Below are positions 48,001 through 61,420 of a DNA stretch of 64,000 nucleotides, piece after piece. Origin of the DNA: Globodera rostochiensis (Eukaryota; Nematoda; Chromadorea; Rhabditida; Heteroderidae). The position numbers and the translations under genes were made by a program. Under the pieces are notes generated by a model. That model saw only the letters and a list, made by a program, of their open reading frames with translations. It was not told the DNA's origin and made no database searches. Location: contig JAEVLN010000016.1 of NCBI GenBank assembly GCA_018350325.1, positions 300,193 to 364,192 on the forward strand. Direction: 5' to 3'. Position 1 is the stretch's first letter, and the number at the start of each line of letters is the position of its first letter.

Positions 48001-48233
48001 GCAAGGAACAGCAGCAGCTGAACGGCTTGAGCTGTCAACAGCAGTTCCCTTCGCCCTCTTCCCAGCTGTCCAGCGCCGCCTCCCAGTTGGCAGCACAGGC
48101 CGCTGCGGCTGTGATGCAGCACGCCATTCAGCAGGGACAGTCGCAGCACTTCGGGGGACGCAACCCGTTCTTGTTGACAGCCGCAGCCAACGGAGAGGGC
48201 AGCGACAATGGCATCAGTTACAGTACGGAATGA
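45019..48233 (+). CDS. lin-39: Hox-class homeodomain transcription factor, lin-39 (Hox4/5)-like
   Basis: Exons seen: 45019-45498, 45544 to about 45765, 46051-46243, 47687-47855, 47978-48233. The first encodes a His/Gln/Pro-rich activation-type region. The second is basic and acidic ([14 protein letters not shown]). The third ends with the hexapeptide motif IFPWMTRMH, which binds Exd/CEH-20-type cofactors. A donor inside AGCA/GTGGGT joins it in frame to the homeodomain, leaving a short linker. Homeodomain blocks are [37 protein letters not shown] and [19 protein letters not shown], interrupted by an intron after the first Arg of helix 3. The tail is Gln/Ala-rich. The group assignment (Hox4/5 against other anterior groups) is from memory. 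A possible earlier exon begins at 44453 (MSQYDDTNPSVGD). The end of the second exon is uncertain. Confidence 0.82.
45780..46050 (+). repeat. G-rich simple repeat in the Hox gene
   Basis: GGAGG, GGGAGG and poly-G up to about 18. It contains a stop in the preceding exon's frame (near 45855), so it most likely lies in the intron before the hexapeptide exon. That exon begins directly after a G run ending in AG at 46049-46050, an acceptor with no normal pyrimidine tract. Confidence 0.85.
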
Positions 48234-49064
48234 TCGAAGAACGGAGGGCACTTTGAAGGATATATCAATGATCACAGCAGCAGCAGGGTTCGGATTTGGC
48301 TTTACTGTTTAGTATTGGACATTTTCTATTCCCATTTGAAAATACGACCCTCGGTTGAGTTGAAGAATTACGATGAAAAGTCAAATAAAATCCGCTGAAA
48401 TCCCTTCATTTTGCATATCCGCTTACCCAAGTTGAATGGCCAAACTCTGTCGCGATTGGCCTCCCTTTTCCGTTCACATTTTGCTGATTTTTGATTTGCC
48501 CCCACGCCTTTGCCCCTCTTTCTCGTCGTCTTTTCTTTAGCCACGCTCTTTTCCCATTTCACAGCGAACATTTCACCAAAATGAATAAATGAAACAATTT
48601 AATTTACATATATTTATTTTATTATAGCTACAATTATTTTTTTATCAATATATTTTCCCAAAGCCTTTGGATCTTTCATTCGAAATTGAAAATGAATTCT
48701 CAAAGAAGATCGTCTGAATGTCGTTTAAATCGGTGTTTTTTTATTTCGTTTAAATTTGAAACTTTCACAGAAACATCAAACTGAAACCCTCGGATTAAAG
48801 ACCAAATCGGAACTGCCAACGCAAGAAAATAAATAATCGTTTTTTAATAAAAATTTTAGTCGGAATATTCTCAATGTCGTAAAGTGCTCTTGCGCACGCG
48901 CTAACGCAATGTTACCGTAGACTCGTCAACAAAAAGTGGAGGGCACTGATGCGAAGAGAGAATAAAGGAGAGAGAAGAGAGAAAGGAAGAAGACGATGAT
49001 GGAAGCGAGAAGAGAAAAAAGAGGGAAGAGAGGGCGAGAGAACCACCTAATTTGTAAGACCAGC
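48234..49064. other. 3' flank of the Hox gene
   Basis: AT-rich with AATAAA-like motifs (48384 AAATAAAA, 48584 GAATAAAT) suitable as poly(A) signals. A purine-rich GAGAGA stretch occupies 48955-49040 next to the following array. No exon seen. Confidence 0.5.
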
Positions 49065-51128
49065 AGTTAAGCCAATATCGGACATTTCATTTTACCACCT
49101 AAGCCAATATCGGACATTTCATTTCACCACCTAAGCCAATATCGGACATTTCATTTTACCACCTAAGCCAATATCGGACATTTCATTTTACCACCTAAGC
49201 CAATATCGGACATTTCATTTTACCACCTAAGCCAATATTGGACATTTCATTTCCCCACCTAAGCCAATATCGGACATTTCATTTTACCACCTAAGCCAAT
49301 ATCGGACATTTCATTTTACCACCTAAGCCAATATCGGACATTTCATTTTACCACCTAAGCCAATATCGGACATTTCATTTCACCACCTAGCCAATATCGG
49401 ACATTTCATTTTACCACCTAAGCCAATATTGGACATTTCATTTTACCACCTAAGCCAATATTGGACATTTCATTTTACCACCTAAGCCAATATCGGACAT
49501 TTCATTTCACCACCTAAGCCAATATCGGACATTTCATTTTACCACCTAAGCCAATATCGGACATTTCATTTTACCACCTAAGCCAATATCGGACATTTCA
49601 TTTTACCACCTAAGCCAATATTGGACATTTCATTTCCCCACCTAAGCCAATATCGGACATTTCATTTTACCACCTAAGCCAATATCGGACATTTCATTTT
49701 ACCACCTAAGCCAATATCGGACATTTCATTTTACCACCTAAGCCAATATCGGACATTTCATTTCACCACCTAGCCAATATCGGACATTTCATTTTACCAC
49801 CTAAGCCAATATTGGACATTTCATTTTACCACCTAAGCCAATATTGGACATTTCATTTTACCACCTAAGCCAATATCGGACATTTCATTTTACCACCTAA
49901 GCCAATATTGGACATTTCATTTTACCACCTAAGCCAATATTGGACATTTCATTTTACCACCTAAGCCAATATCGGACATTTCATTTCACCACCTAAGCCA
50001 ATATTGGACATTTCATTTTACCACCTAAGCCAATATCGGACATTTCATTTCACCACCTAAGCCAATATCGGACATTTCATTTTACCACCTAAGCCAATAT
50101 TGGACATTTCATTTTACCACCTAAGCCAATATCGGACATTTCATTTCACCACCTAAGCCAATATTGGACATTTCATTTTACCACCTAAGCCAATATCGGA
50201 CATTTCATTTCACCACCTAAGCCAATATCGGACATTTCATTTCACCACCTAAGCCAATATTGGACATTTCATTTTACCACCTAAGCCAATATCGGACATT
50301 TCATTTCACCACCTAAGCCAATATTGGACATTTCATTTTACCACCTAAGCCAATATCGGACATTTCATTTCACCACCTAAGCCAATATCGGACATTTCAT
50401 TTTACCACCTAAGCCAATATTGGACATTTCATTTTACCACCTAAGCCAATATTGGACATTTCATTTTACCACCTAAGCCAATATCGGACATTTCATTTCA
50501 CCACCTAAGCCAATATCGGACATTTCATTTTACCACCTAAGCCAATATCGGACATTTCATTTTACCACCTAAGCCAATATTGGACATTTCATTTTACCAC
50601 CTAAGCCAATATTGGACATTTCATTTTACCACCTAAGCCAATATCGGACATTTCATTTTACCACCTAAGCCAATATTGGAGCCAATATCGGACATTTCAT
50701 TTTACCACCTAAGCCAATATTGGACATTTCATTTCACCACCTAAGCCAATATCGGACATTTCATTTCACCACCTAAGCCAATATCGGACATTTCATTTCA
50801 CCACCTAAGCCAATATTGGACATTTCATTTTACCACCTAAGCCAATATCGGACATTTCATTTCACCACCTATGCCAATATCGGACATTTCATTTCACCAC
50901 CTAAGCCAATATCGGACATTTCATTTCACCACCTAAGCCAATATCGGACATTTCATTTTACCACCTAAGCCAATATTGGACATTTCATTTTACCACCTAA
51001 GCCAATATCGGACATTTCATTTTACCACCTAAGCCAATATTGGACATTTCATTTTACCACCTAAGCCAATATTGGACATTTCATTTTACCACCTAAGCCA
51101 ATATCGGACATTTCATTTTACTACATAA
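49065..51128. repeat. 32-base minisatellite (CCTAAGCCAATATCGGACAT)
   Basis: More than 60 copies of a 32-base unit: CCTAAGCCAATATYGGACAT then TTCATTTYACCA. Variation is almost only at two positions (TCGG/TTGG and TTTTA/TTTCA). Two copies lack one A (CCTAGCC), and one junction near 50677 is broken (TTGGAGCC). Blocks of several hundred bases recur with the same order of variants, indicating recent segmental duplication inside the array. There is no spacer diversity. Confidence 0.97.
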
Positions 51129-51639
51129 GCCGAGTAGGCCTAAGCCACAATGCATAATCAATTGTCTGCACCGCGATTTCATCCTTTTATTCGTTTTTGT
51201 TGGTTCAAAGGTGGATATATTGAGGGTGGCAACGAGTTTCCAATTTTTCTCACCCCATTAAATACTGTTTTCCCAAAAATTGTCTAACTTTCTGCAATTT
51301 CCTGGTTTGCAAAAATTCGTTCTTCATTAACTTTTGTCATAAGTGGATATTTAATCGGGAGCTGTCGAATGATACCGCATTTCTGGAGATTGGCAGGACA
51401 TAAAATTAGGTCAAAAAAATCCATTTAGATGGGTTTTTAGCCAACTTAATTTGCTAGTTTCTATTTTATAAGGTCATGTTCAAAAACCGCTTTTTAATGC
51501 TCTAATTTTATTTCCTATTGATGGATTCGTAATCAGTAGGGCTGGGATTTATATGCTCAAAAATGGCCAAATATGCGCATATATATGCTCCAAAAAAAGG
51601 CCAAAATATGCGGTCGGAGTCGTTTTGGCGCGACCGGTT

Positions 51640-52080
51640 CGGCGCCGTACCGTTCGGCTCGGTCTCGTTTTGGCGCGACCAGTTCGGCGCCCACACAAAA
51701 AATTTATTTTGGCGCTGACGAATCCCTGGCTTGAGGTTCGTTAGGCTTAGGCCTAGCCACCCTGGCTTGAGGTTCGTTAGGCTTAGGCCTAAGCCACCCT
51801 GGCTTGAGGTTCGTTAGGCTTAGGCCTAAGCCACCCTGGCTTGAGGTTCGTTAGGTTTAGGCCTAAGCCACCCTGGCTTGAGGTTCGTTAGGCTTAGGCC
51901 TAAGCCACCCTTGCTTGAGGTTCGTTAGGTTTAGGCCTAAGCCACCCTTGCTTGAGGTTCGTTAGGTTTAGGCCTAAGCCTAATTTGCGCTAATTCAAAT
52001 TAAGGTTTGTCGACGCCATAATAATATTTTTTTTGTGTGGGCGGGAGCCGAACTGGTTGCGCCGAAACGAGCGGATCCGC
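51640..52080. mobile_element. Inverted-repeat element containing a telomere-like tandem array
   Basis: The left arm near 51665-51715 (TTTTGGCGCGACCAGTTCGG then CGCCCACACAAAAAA) is matched in reverse orientation near 52028-52075 (TTTTTTGTGTGGGCG then GCCGAACTGGTTGCGCC). Between the arms are about seven copies of a 37-base unit, GGCTTGAGGTTCGTTAGGCT then TAGGCCTAAGCCACCCT. TTAGGCTTAGGC is two units of the nematode telomere repeat, followed by its reverse complement. Outside the arms the sequence is AT-rich and full of 'aaatatgc' words. Confidence 0.6.
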
Positions 52081-52474
52081 AAAATATGCACCAAAATATG
52101 CCAAAAATGCCGAAATATGCTCGAAATATGCCGAATTTGCACCAAAAAATGGCACTTTTAGTGCACTAATTTGCTTACAACTTAATTTTTTCTCCTTTTA
52201 ACGTATAAATAAGTAGATTTAAAGCCAGCCAACCATTTCAGCGCCGCCATTTTTTATATTTATTTTTTTACGCGAAAGTTCAATTTTTTAGGCCTTCTTT
52301 TCAAAAATGACTAAAATTCTATAGTTGAAGAGGAATATTTTTCAAAAATTGCTCAACGAGCCTATCGGCACAGCCACGTTTTAATTCTTTACTTATCATT
52401 TTATTCAGATCATTCCACATTTTGAATAACCCGACCGAAATTGAACAAAACCCGGGACGCCGCCCGGTTTTTTG

Positions 52475-54750
52475 TTATTCCCTTCGGACGGAACCGCAAT
52501 AATCCTCAAACTCAACGCTTGAGTTTTCATTCTCCTCATCTTTCTTCCCACTTTGTTTGCCCTGTTCCGATGCTGTCGTTCTCTCAACTCCCATGCCGAA
52601 TTCTTCGGGTTCAATGAGGGCAAATGACGTAGAACACCGAAGTTGAAGCAACCATTGTAGAGCCGCATTTGTCGCATTTGAGGCCTTTGTCTGATCGGTC
52701 AGTCTGACGATTTCGGCATTATTTGCATTGAACAGCAAATCGCATTCGCGGAATCCCTTTGCGAAGGGATTACTCTCAATTTTTAGCTCAGTGATCTGAA
52801 CAAAAATGTTTCATTACTCAAATGCGTTTTAAAGGTGTAAATTGCCAAAAATACAAAACTATTAAACCAAGACAATCTTTGCCACCATCATGGGTAACTA
52901 ACTATCTGTAGATAAACCGCTTGCGACAGATAAATGCGTATGCACAATGCTATGGATAGGGTATCCGTCCGAACTAGTAAAATAACCCCTATGCAAATGC
53001 TATGGCTAGGGTATCCGTCCGAACTAGGAAAATAACCCCTATGCAAATGCTATGGCTAGGGTATCCGTCCGAACTAGGAAAATAACCCCTATTCGTAGCT
53101 CTATCCTTATTTCATATTCACAATTCTAAGGATAGGGTTAGTCTAGGGTAGCTGCGGTTTAATTATCCTTAATCTTGTAAAATACGGTTTTTAAGCTGCA
53201 GATTTTCGAATTCGCAGATACCCCAGCTACAGCTAGTCTGCAGATTTTAATCTTTAGCATTGTGAATATCAGCATCAGTTTCGCTTCATAACAAAACCAG
53301 ACGACCGGGCAAAATTAAATTTTATTTGACATCCCGTTTAGGCCATTGAACTTCTAAACTGTCGTCACATTTTAGCTGTGACAACTTTAGAAAAATGGCA
53401 CTTAATATTTAATTTAACTTTGCCCGTCTTTCCCAGTTTGGCAAGCATTTGAAATAAAACTCTGTGATTCTGGTAGGCGGTCACCGCCATAAACGCCGTC
53501 TCCGGGAAGGCGAATGTTCGTCGCTTGCACACATTCAAATGGGCGTTGAACTTGGCTGGGGATGGGTGGACAACCAAATGAAAGCGCGGCTGGTAGCGGT
53601 GCATGGAGTTGACGATGGCCTTGGGCAAACAAATGGGACAATCGGGGGGAACAGATCAACATGAAGCAAAAGGGTGCATGTTCTGTGTGGTGCGTAATGC
53701 ATCCTCAAGGGTCCATCATAACCAGCGAACGTAACTAACCATTGAATGGACCATAAATCAATCTCCCCGATTCTATCAAAAAGGAAACAACGATTCTTTT
53801 AAGTCAATCCCCATCCTTTGGTGAATCCGCCCGCCTGACCATCAAACATTTGCGCCACTAATCTTCTTTTGGCTTTATGGTTACTAAATGCTAGCAGATG
53901 TCCGCTTCGGCAAGGCTTTCCAAGACGGGCGGAGCTATATGACTTTTAATCGCTATTGCCCGTCACTTTCATCCCTTTTGTTTGACTTTGAAAGGTCTTT
54001 CTTTTCCATTGCCATTTTCGAGAAAATAAACGTATGATGAACAAAAAGAGAAAGAAGTGCTGAATTCGCGCACTTACATGTCCATTTTGATCCAGAAGGT
54101 TGTTGGTGAGTTTGACCTTGTCGAAGGAGACCATTTGGAGACGCATCCAGTGTTCGCCTGAGGCGGGTGAATCTGAAAAAAGTTGCGATGCTAAAATGGC
54201 CCTAATATTATGCATACCGGGATGGACATGCATTCGGGCGGGGAACTCGGCTTCGCCTTCAGAATTGCGGGCAAAGACACAAGTCATTGTTCGTCTTTTC
54301 AAGTCCTTTCTTACCTGGCCCCGCAACGACCCAATTGGACTGGTGAAAGGAATATCTAACGGCAAAACCAACTTTTCAGCTATTTGACAAATATCCGATC
54401 ATTCACAAACCGATATCTCTTGCGGTCCGTGCATTGAAAGTCGATCATCAGAGAATAGCTAAATTCCTTTATGAAAAAGTGCACATCTTCATCATTTATA
54501 CCTGACATTCCGCTCGAGTCGGACCACAGCGACCTGAAGGGTTGGAAACATCCGACGGCCGCTGCGTGTCACAATCATTTCAGTGCCCAAGGCATGGAAT
54601 CTTCTCCACAACGATGCCCCTTCAAGACGAATTTCGGCACTTTGAACTGCACGGTGAAGAACAGTCGAAGCTGGAGACGATGAACAAGAAGAGTATGGTT
54701 CGATTTGACAGTTGTCCTTCGGAATCGGAAACTTTTTTTCAGAAGGGACA
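52475..54750 (-). CDS. mls-1: T-box transcription factor, TBX1/TBX10 (mls-1) type
   Basis: T-box proteins bind DNA through a domain of about 180 residues. Exons (minus strand): about 54750-54502, 54458-54411, 54355-54315, 54256-54218, 54172-54078, 53619-53461, 52795-52475. All phases match. Domain blocks in order are [126 protein letters not shown] and [17 protein letters not shown]. SPAxGxHWMR and [10 protein letters not shown] favour the TBX1/10 subfamily, mls-1 in C. elegans. Only about 90 residues follow the domain, with no recognised motif. The N-terminus is uncertain; a strong donor at about 54974 suggests another upstream exon. Three exons are only 39-48 bases long. Confidence 0.88.
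52949..53094. repeat. 50-base tandem repeat in a T-box intron
   Basis: Three copies of a 50-base unit (TATGGCTAGGGTATCCGTCC then GAACTAGGAAAATAACCCC and TATGCAAATGC) lie in the last intron (52796-53460). The first copy differs at two bases. The rest of the intron is AT-rich. Confidence 0.85.
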
Positions 54751-54974
54751 GACAGAAGACATTCGATGGAGAAGGGCAGCGGTCGCTTTTTCCTCTCCCG
54801 TTCACCCATCGCTGTTGTCCGGGAAGATCGAATGGGCTGGCAATGGGTCCCGATGGGCTTTTAAAGCCAATTCGCCCATTAGCCGGCACTTTGCTCTTCC
54901 GATCGGAAGGGGCCAAACTCTGACATCTGGATCGGCCAGAGAGTGATCGAACGGGAGAGGGCAGAGACACTTAC

Positions 54975-55265
54975 CGTATAACAATGGGAGATGAGCAGAG
55001 GTATTACGCGTCAACTGCCGATTTTCTGCATTTTTTTAAAATTCCCCCAATTTTGCTGATCACAGAAGCGGTCGGGGACAGTTTAGCGCGGCCAGTTTGG
55101 CGCCGCTGGTAATTTAGACATTTTGGCGCCGTATGCACTTTTTAATTGCAAAAGCCTAAATAAGCTTAGGCTTAGGCCTAAACTAAGCTAGCTTATGTAT
55201 AGGCTTAGTCTTAAAAGCTATCCTATTAACGGAGAATAAAGTATGCGTAGAACACAGAATCGTTA
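54975..55265. other. 5' flank of the T-box gene with dispersed repeat fragments
   Basis: Contains GGCGCC-centred words (GTTTGGCGCCGCTGG, TTTTGGCGCCGTATG) like those at 51.7 kb, and CTTAGGCTTAGGCCTAAAC near 55165. No exon seen apart from the possible N-terminal T-box exon ending at about 54974. Confidence 0.45.
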
Positions 55266-55826
55266 CTTTCCCGTTTTGCGACCCCCTCCCAAAATTTGCT
55301 GAAAATATCATATATAGGGTTTTCAAGGGTGCTGATCACGAATCTGACAAATATTTTTAACATCTGACAACATCTAAGATTTTGAAAATCTATGATTTTT
55401 TATTATTATTTTTTACCATTAATCTCACAAAAGGTAGAGACTTGGGGCTCGTTAGGCTTAGGCCTAAGCCACCCTGGCTTGGGGTTACGAGTCCTAAGCG
55501 CAGGGTGGCTTAGGCCTAAGCCTAACGAACTTTTGACCAAAAAGGTTCACCAATGGTTTTTCAAAATTTGAACTGGTTCAAAAACTGGTTTAAAGGTTGA
55601 GTCCGCTAAAATTTTTGCTTGTTTCATCGTTTTCAGCACCTAAGAAAACCTATAAAACCGGTTTCGTGAGATTAATGGTAAAAAATAATAATAATAAATC
55701 ATAGATTTTCATAATCTTAGATGTTGTCAGATGTTAAAAATATTGTCAGATTCGTGATCAGCACCCTTGAAAACCCTATATATGATGTTTTCAGCAAATT
55801 TGGGGAGGGGGTAGCAAAACGGGAAG
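55266..55826. mobile_element. Foldback element with about 160-base inverted arms
   Basis: The left arm (55266 to about 55432) starts CTTTCCCGTTTTGC and contains GGGTTTTCAAGGGTGCTGAT and ACAACATCTAAGATTTT. The right arm (about 55666-55826) is its reverse complement with few mismatches, ending GCAAAACGGGAAGG. The loop holds TTAGGCTTAGGCCTAAGCC in both orientations. There is no open reading frame and no clear target duplication. Confidence 0.75.
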
Positions 55827-56799
55827 GTACCGATATCCTAATCTGACTCTACTTCGACCAGATTTCGAACACCGACCCAAATTCAAACAATTTCAGTAAT
55901 TATTTGTTCAATGACGCATTTGGCCACACAGTTAGCAAAAACTAGCTTGCCCACCTCCCGCCAAATTCATTATTTTCAGTTTTGCAGGTACTTATTTGAA
56001 GCAGTCTGATCACGATCGTTGTTGACCATTCCTTGCTATCAAATATAGGATTTGGTTGACCAAGATAGCAGTTATGGCGTCCTAAACACCGCGGCGGATG
56101 GGGGGTGAGCGAACGGGACAAACTTTTTGGTCACTTTCCACCCCCGGAGTCCGTTCTCGGATGATTTAATCGCCTCTTCTTCCTTGTCCATCTTCTCAGC
56201 AGAATGTGAATGGCTGGATGGAGAGGATCCGCCAGACATTCACCCAGTTCGGCCCCTTTGTCATTTGTTTGAGTCACACTAATGCATTTGCGTCGTTGGG
56301 GTGCTCACTCATTGCCGGCCGAATACATAGTGACTTCCTTCCATTGATGCCCAAATTCCGACTTCCTATCGATAATGGCCACTTTTTGAATGAAGGAAAT
56401 GTGCCGAGAAAAGAGAACGACGGGCCACTTCTCTCCATCTCAGACTAAAAGCACTAACATATATTTGTCCCTGGGAACATGCCACGCCCCCCGCTTCTCA
56501 CTCACCTTTTGCCTTTTTCATTTCCCTCCGCACCATTTCCCTTTATCCATCAAAGTCACTTCGAAAACTCCAAAAAGCAAACCAACGATGACGTGCTTAA
56601 GTATAAAGAACAGCCATTCCCAACCCCTGAGGATGGGTGTGGCCTTTTTATTTGTTGAAGTCGTACCAACTTGCCGCGCTGAGCCATAACTTCTTTAGCT
56701 TACAAATTAGGTTGGTTCGCTAAGCTTTTTTCTGAAGACATAGTGCTTCCGAACCGTACCAAGTTTATTTGACTTGATTATTCGCGTAACAAAAAAAAA
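55827..56799. other. Non-coding stretch
   Basis: Mixed composition. Frames such as the one at 56206-56448 have no conserved motif and lack good splice sites. TTTGATTTGACC/GGTTGACC-like short words recur near 56050. I do not see a gene. Confidence 0.45.
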
Positions 56800-57230
56800 A
56801 GGGGCTAAAATGGAGTTTACCCTTTTGGTCAGCATTTTTAGAAATTTTTTTTTCTGAAAATGGTCTGAAAATATGTTATTGATGCCTTGATTACGAATTC
56901 GTGAATAGAAAATAAAATAACGGCTCGCCAACAGCGAGCATGCGATGTCGGAGCAAGTAGTGGGGGGCGAGACGGAGGGCGGAGGAAGAAGTCTGACGAG
57001 CGCTACTGGGGGGCGCGCGCGAGACCCCCAGCCGGGTCACGCGCGGACTTCTTCCGGAGTCTCGCCCCACCTACTGGCTTCAAGTTTTTAAACCGGTTCA
57101 AAAACCGCTTTAAATTCTCAATTTTTAGTTTCTATTCACGAATTCGTAATAAGGGCATCAAATAACATATTTTCAGACCATTTTCAGAAGAAAAAAAATT
57201 TCCAAAAATGCTGACCAAAAGGTCCCCCTA
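56800..57230. mobile_element. Foldback element with a GC-rich apex
   Basis: The arms are about 56809-56915 and 57128-57226, reverse complements over about 100 bases (ACCCTTTTGGTCAGCATTTT ... TTCACGAATTCGTAAT). The apex (56935-57085) is GC-rich and itself an inverted repeat: AGTAGTGGGGGGCGAGAC on the left and GTCTCGCCCCACCTACT on the right, with GGAAGAAGTC/GACTTCTTCC nested inside. The AT-rich arms and GC-rich centre suggest two elements nested, or one composite. Confidence 0.75.
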
Positions 57231-58200
57231 TGGTTTTTGGCTAACTTTGAGGGGCCATAACTTTCTTCATAGTTGAGTTCGCGCAAAATTTTTTGCAGAT
57301 TCGTGCGTTAAACTTAGTGTGGAGTCGATTGGTATATGATTTGTCGAATTTCGAGCGACTTAGGTAAACTCCATTTTTATCAAAAAATGTTCTGATACAT
57401 ATTTCCTAACATGTCGGCGCCAACTGACCCCCCCCCCCCGCACAACCGGAGAGGGGTTACTCATTCTTTTGTCATTGCCCACTGTTTGCCTGTCATTCTC
57501 AAGCTGTCAATTTCTTTCTTTCTTGGGGTCTCTCCCTCAACGCGAAAGTGGCAGTGATACTCACAGAGAGCAAATGGAATCTCGCGTTCCTCCCTCCACT
57601 AGAGTTTGGTGCTAACTCCCCTCCCTCTCGTCCGTCTCCTCTCCCCCTTCCTCCCTTCTCCCCATTGTCTTCCTTTTTTATTTGGCCAGCTGCATGCCTT
57701 TTCTTCAAAGACTTGTCCTCGGCAACGCTCAAAGTAGCCAGAGCCAGACTATTCGGCTTACAGCGAAACTGCCGCACGTCGGAGGAAGACTAACCCCCTG
57801 CCCTCAACAGAAAACCCACCAATTCATTTTCTTTCCCTACTCCGTGACTTTCTTCTGCTTTTCTGCATTTTTCAATGCGAAAGCCCTCTCAATATCCCCC
57901 CCCCCCCACATATCCTTCCATCCATCGTCCTTCCATTCCGTTCCCTTCCCTCGCTTTTCTCAATTCAGCAGTCCATTCTCTTTCTTCCCTTTTTATACAC
58001 TTTGTTGACACTTTTCTCTTTCCAAACATTTTCATAATAACTTCGAACCGCAACATCCAAAACTACTTTAATTCGCCGCCGATGGTACTTTCATTTTTGT
58101 CCGCTCCCCCCCCCCCCCCCCTCAGGAAAAACATTTTTATTTCGAACCCCGAACACATAGATTTTTGCGCTTATTGGAATTTTAGCGCCTTTTGGAATAC
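57231..58200. other. Upstream flank of the ERK gene
   Basis: CT-rich sequence with C runs at 57429, 57898 and 58106. There are no convincing exons. The likely ERK promoter and 5' untranslated region lie near the right end. Confidence 0.45.
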
Positions 58201-60845
<2,645 letters not shown>

Positions 60846-61420
60846 CGGAGGCTAATGACATCCATTCGATCGGCTAACCAAAGTCATTTTTCAAAAGCCG
60901 ATGCAACAAAATGACATTTGATTAGTTTAAGTGTTATCATGCTGTACTGACGACAAGTGACTACTACCGACCTGCTGTACTCGTATATTTTCATTTTCAG
61001 AGCAGCTGTTTTGAGAACTCGGAATGTGACAACAATACTTAGCTGCTCTGTTTACCCATTTCACACTAACATTGATATTTTTATCATTACTTCTCAATGT
61101 CGTAGCTTGTGTAATACAATTTTCAAATATTCTTTAAAAGTGAGATCGTTTTTGGCATTACTTCACGACTCACCAAGCAGCGTTTTTTCCACATGTATGC
61201 GATTTATTCGTACGACGGTAAGTTCTTGGCTCAACCCTGAAGTGAGAGTTTTTGATCCAAGGAATATTTAGTGTCTCCAAAGGTTCTGCTGTTGCATGAG
61301 TATTATGAAGTTTCGGGAAAGGCATGTTTGTGTGTTAAAAACAATCTAACGCAGTTACAATGCCAAATTTTGTGACATTTTAATTTTGAACAAATGTCGA
61401 ATTTGCGTCTTATGAGGATT
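60846..61420. other. Intergenic region between convergent ERK and L21 genes
   Basis: AT-rich, likely two 3' untranslated regions. The + frame at 60957-61271 is hydrophobic and open but has no homology I recognise, and I consider it chance. Confidence 0.5.

Noticed and set aside
49065..51128. CRISPR-like regular array
   Set aside because: Units are contiguous with no unique spacers, and the genome is clearly animal.
60957..61271. Small hydrophobic + strand protein between ERK and L21
   Set aside because: Open by chance in AT-rich sequence; no recognised motif, and the position suits 3' untranslated regions.
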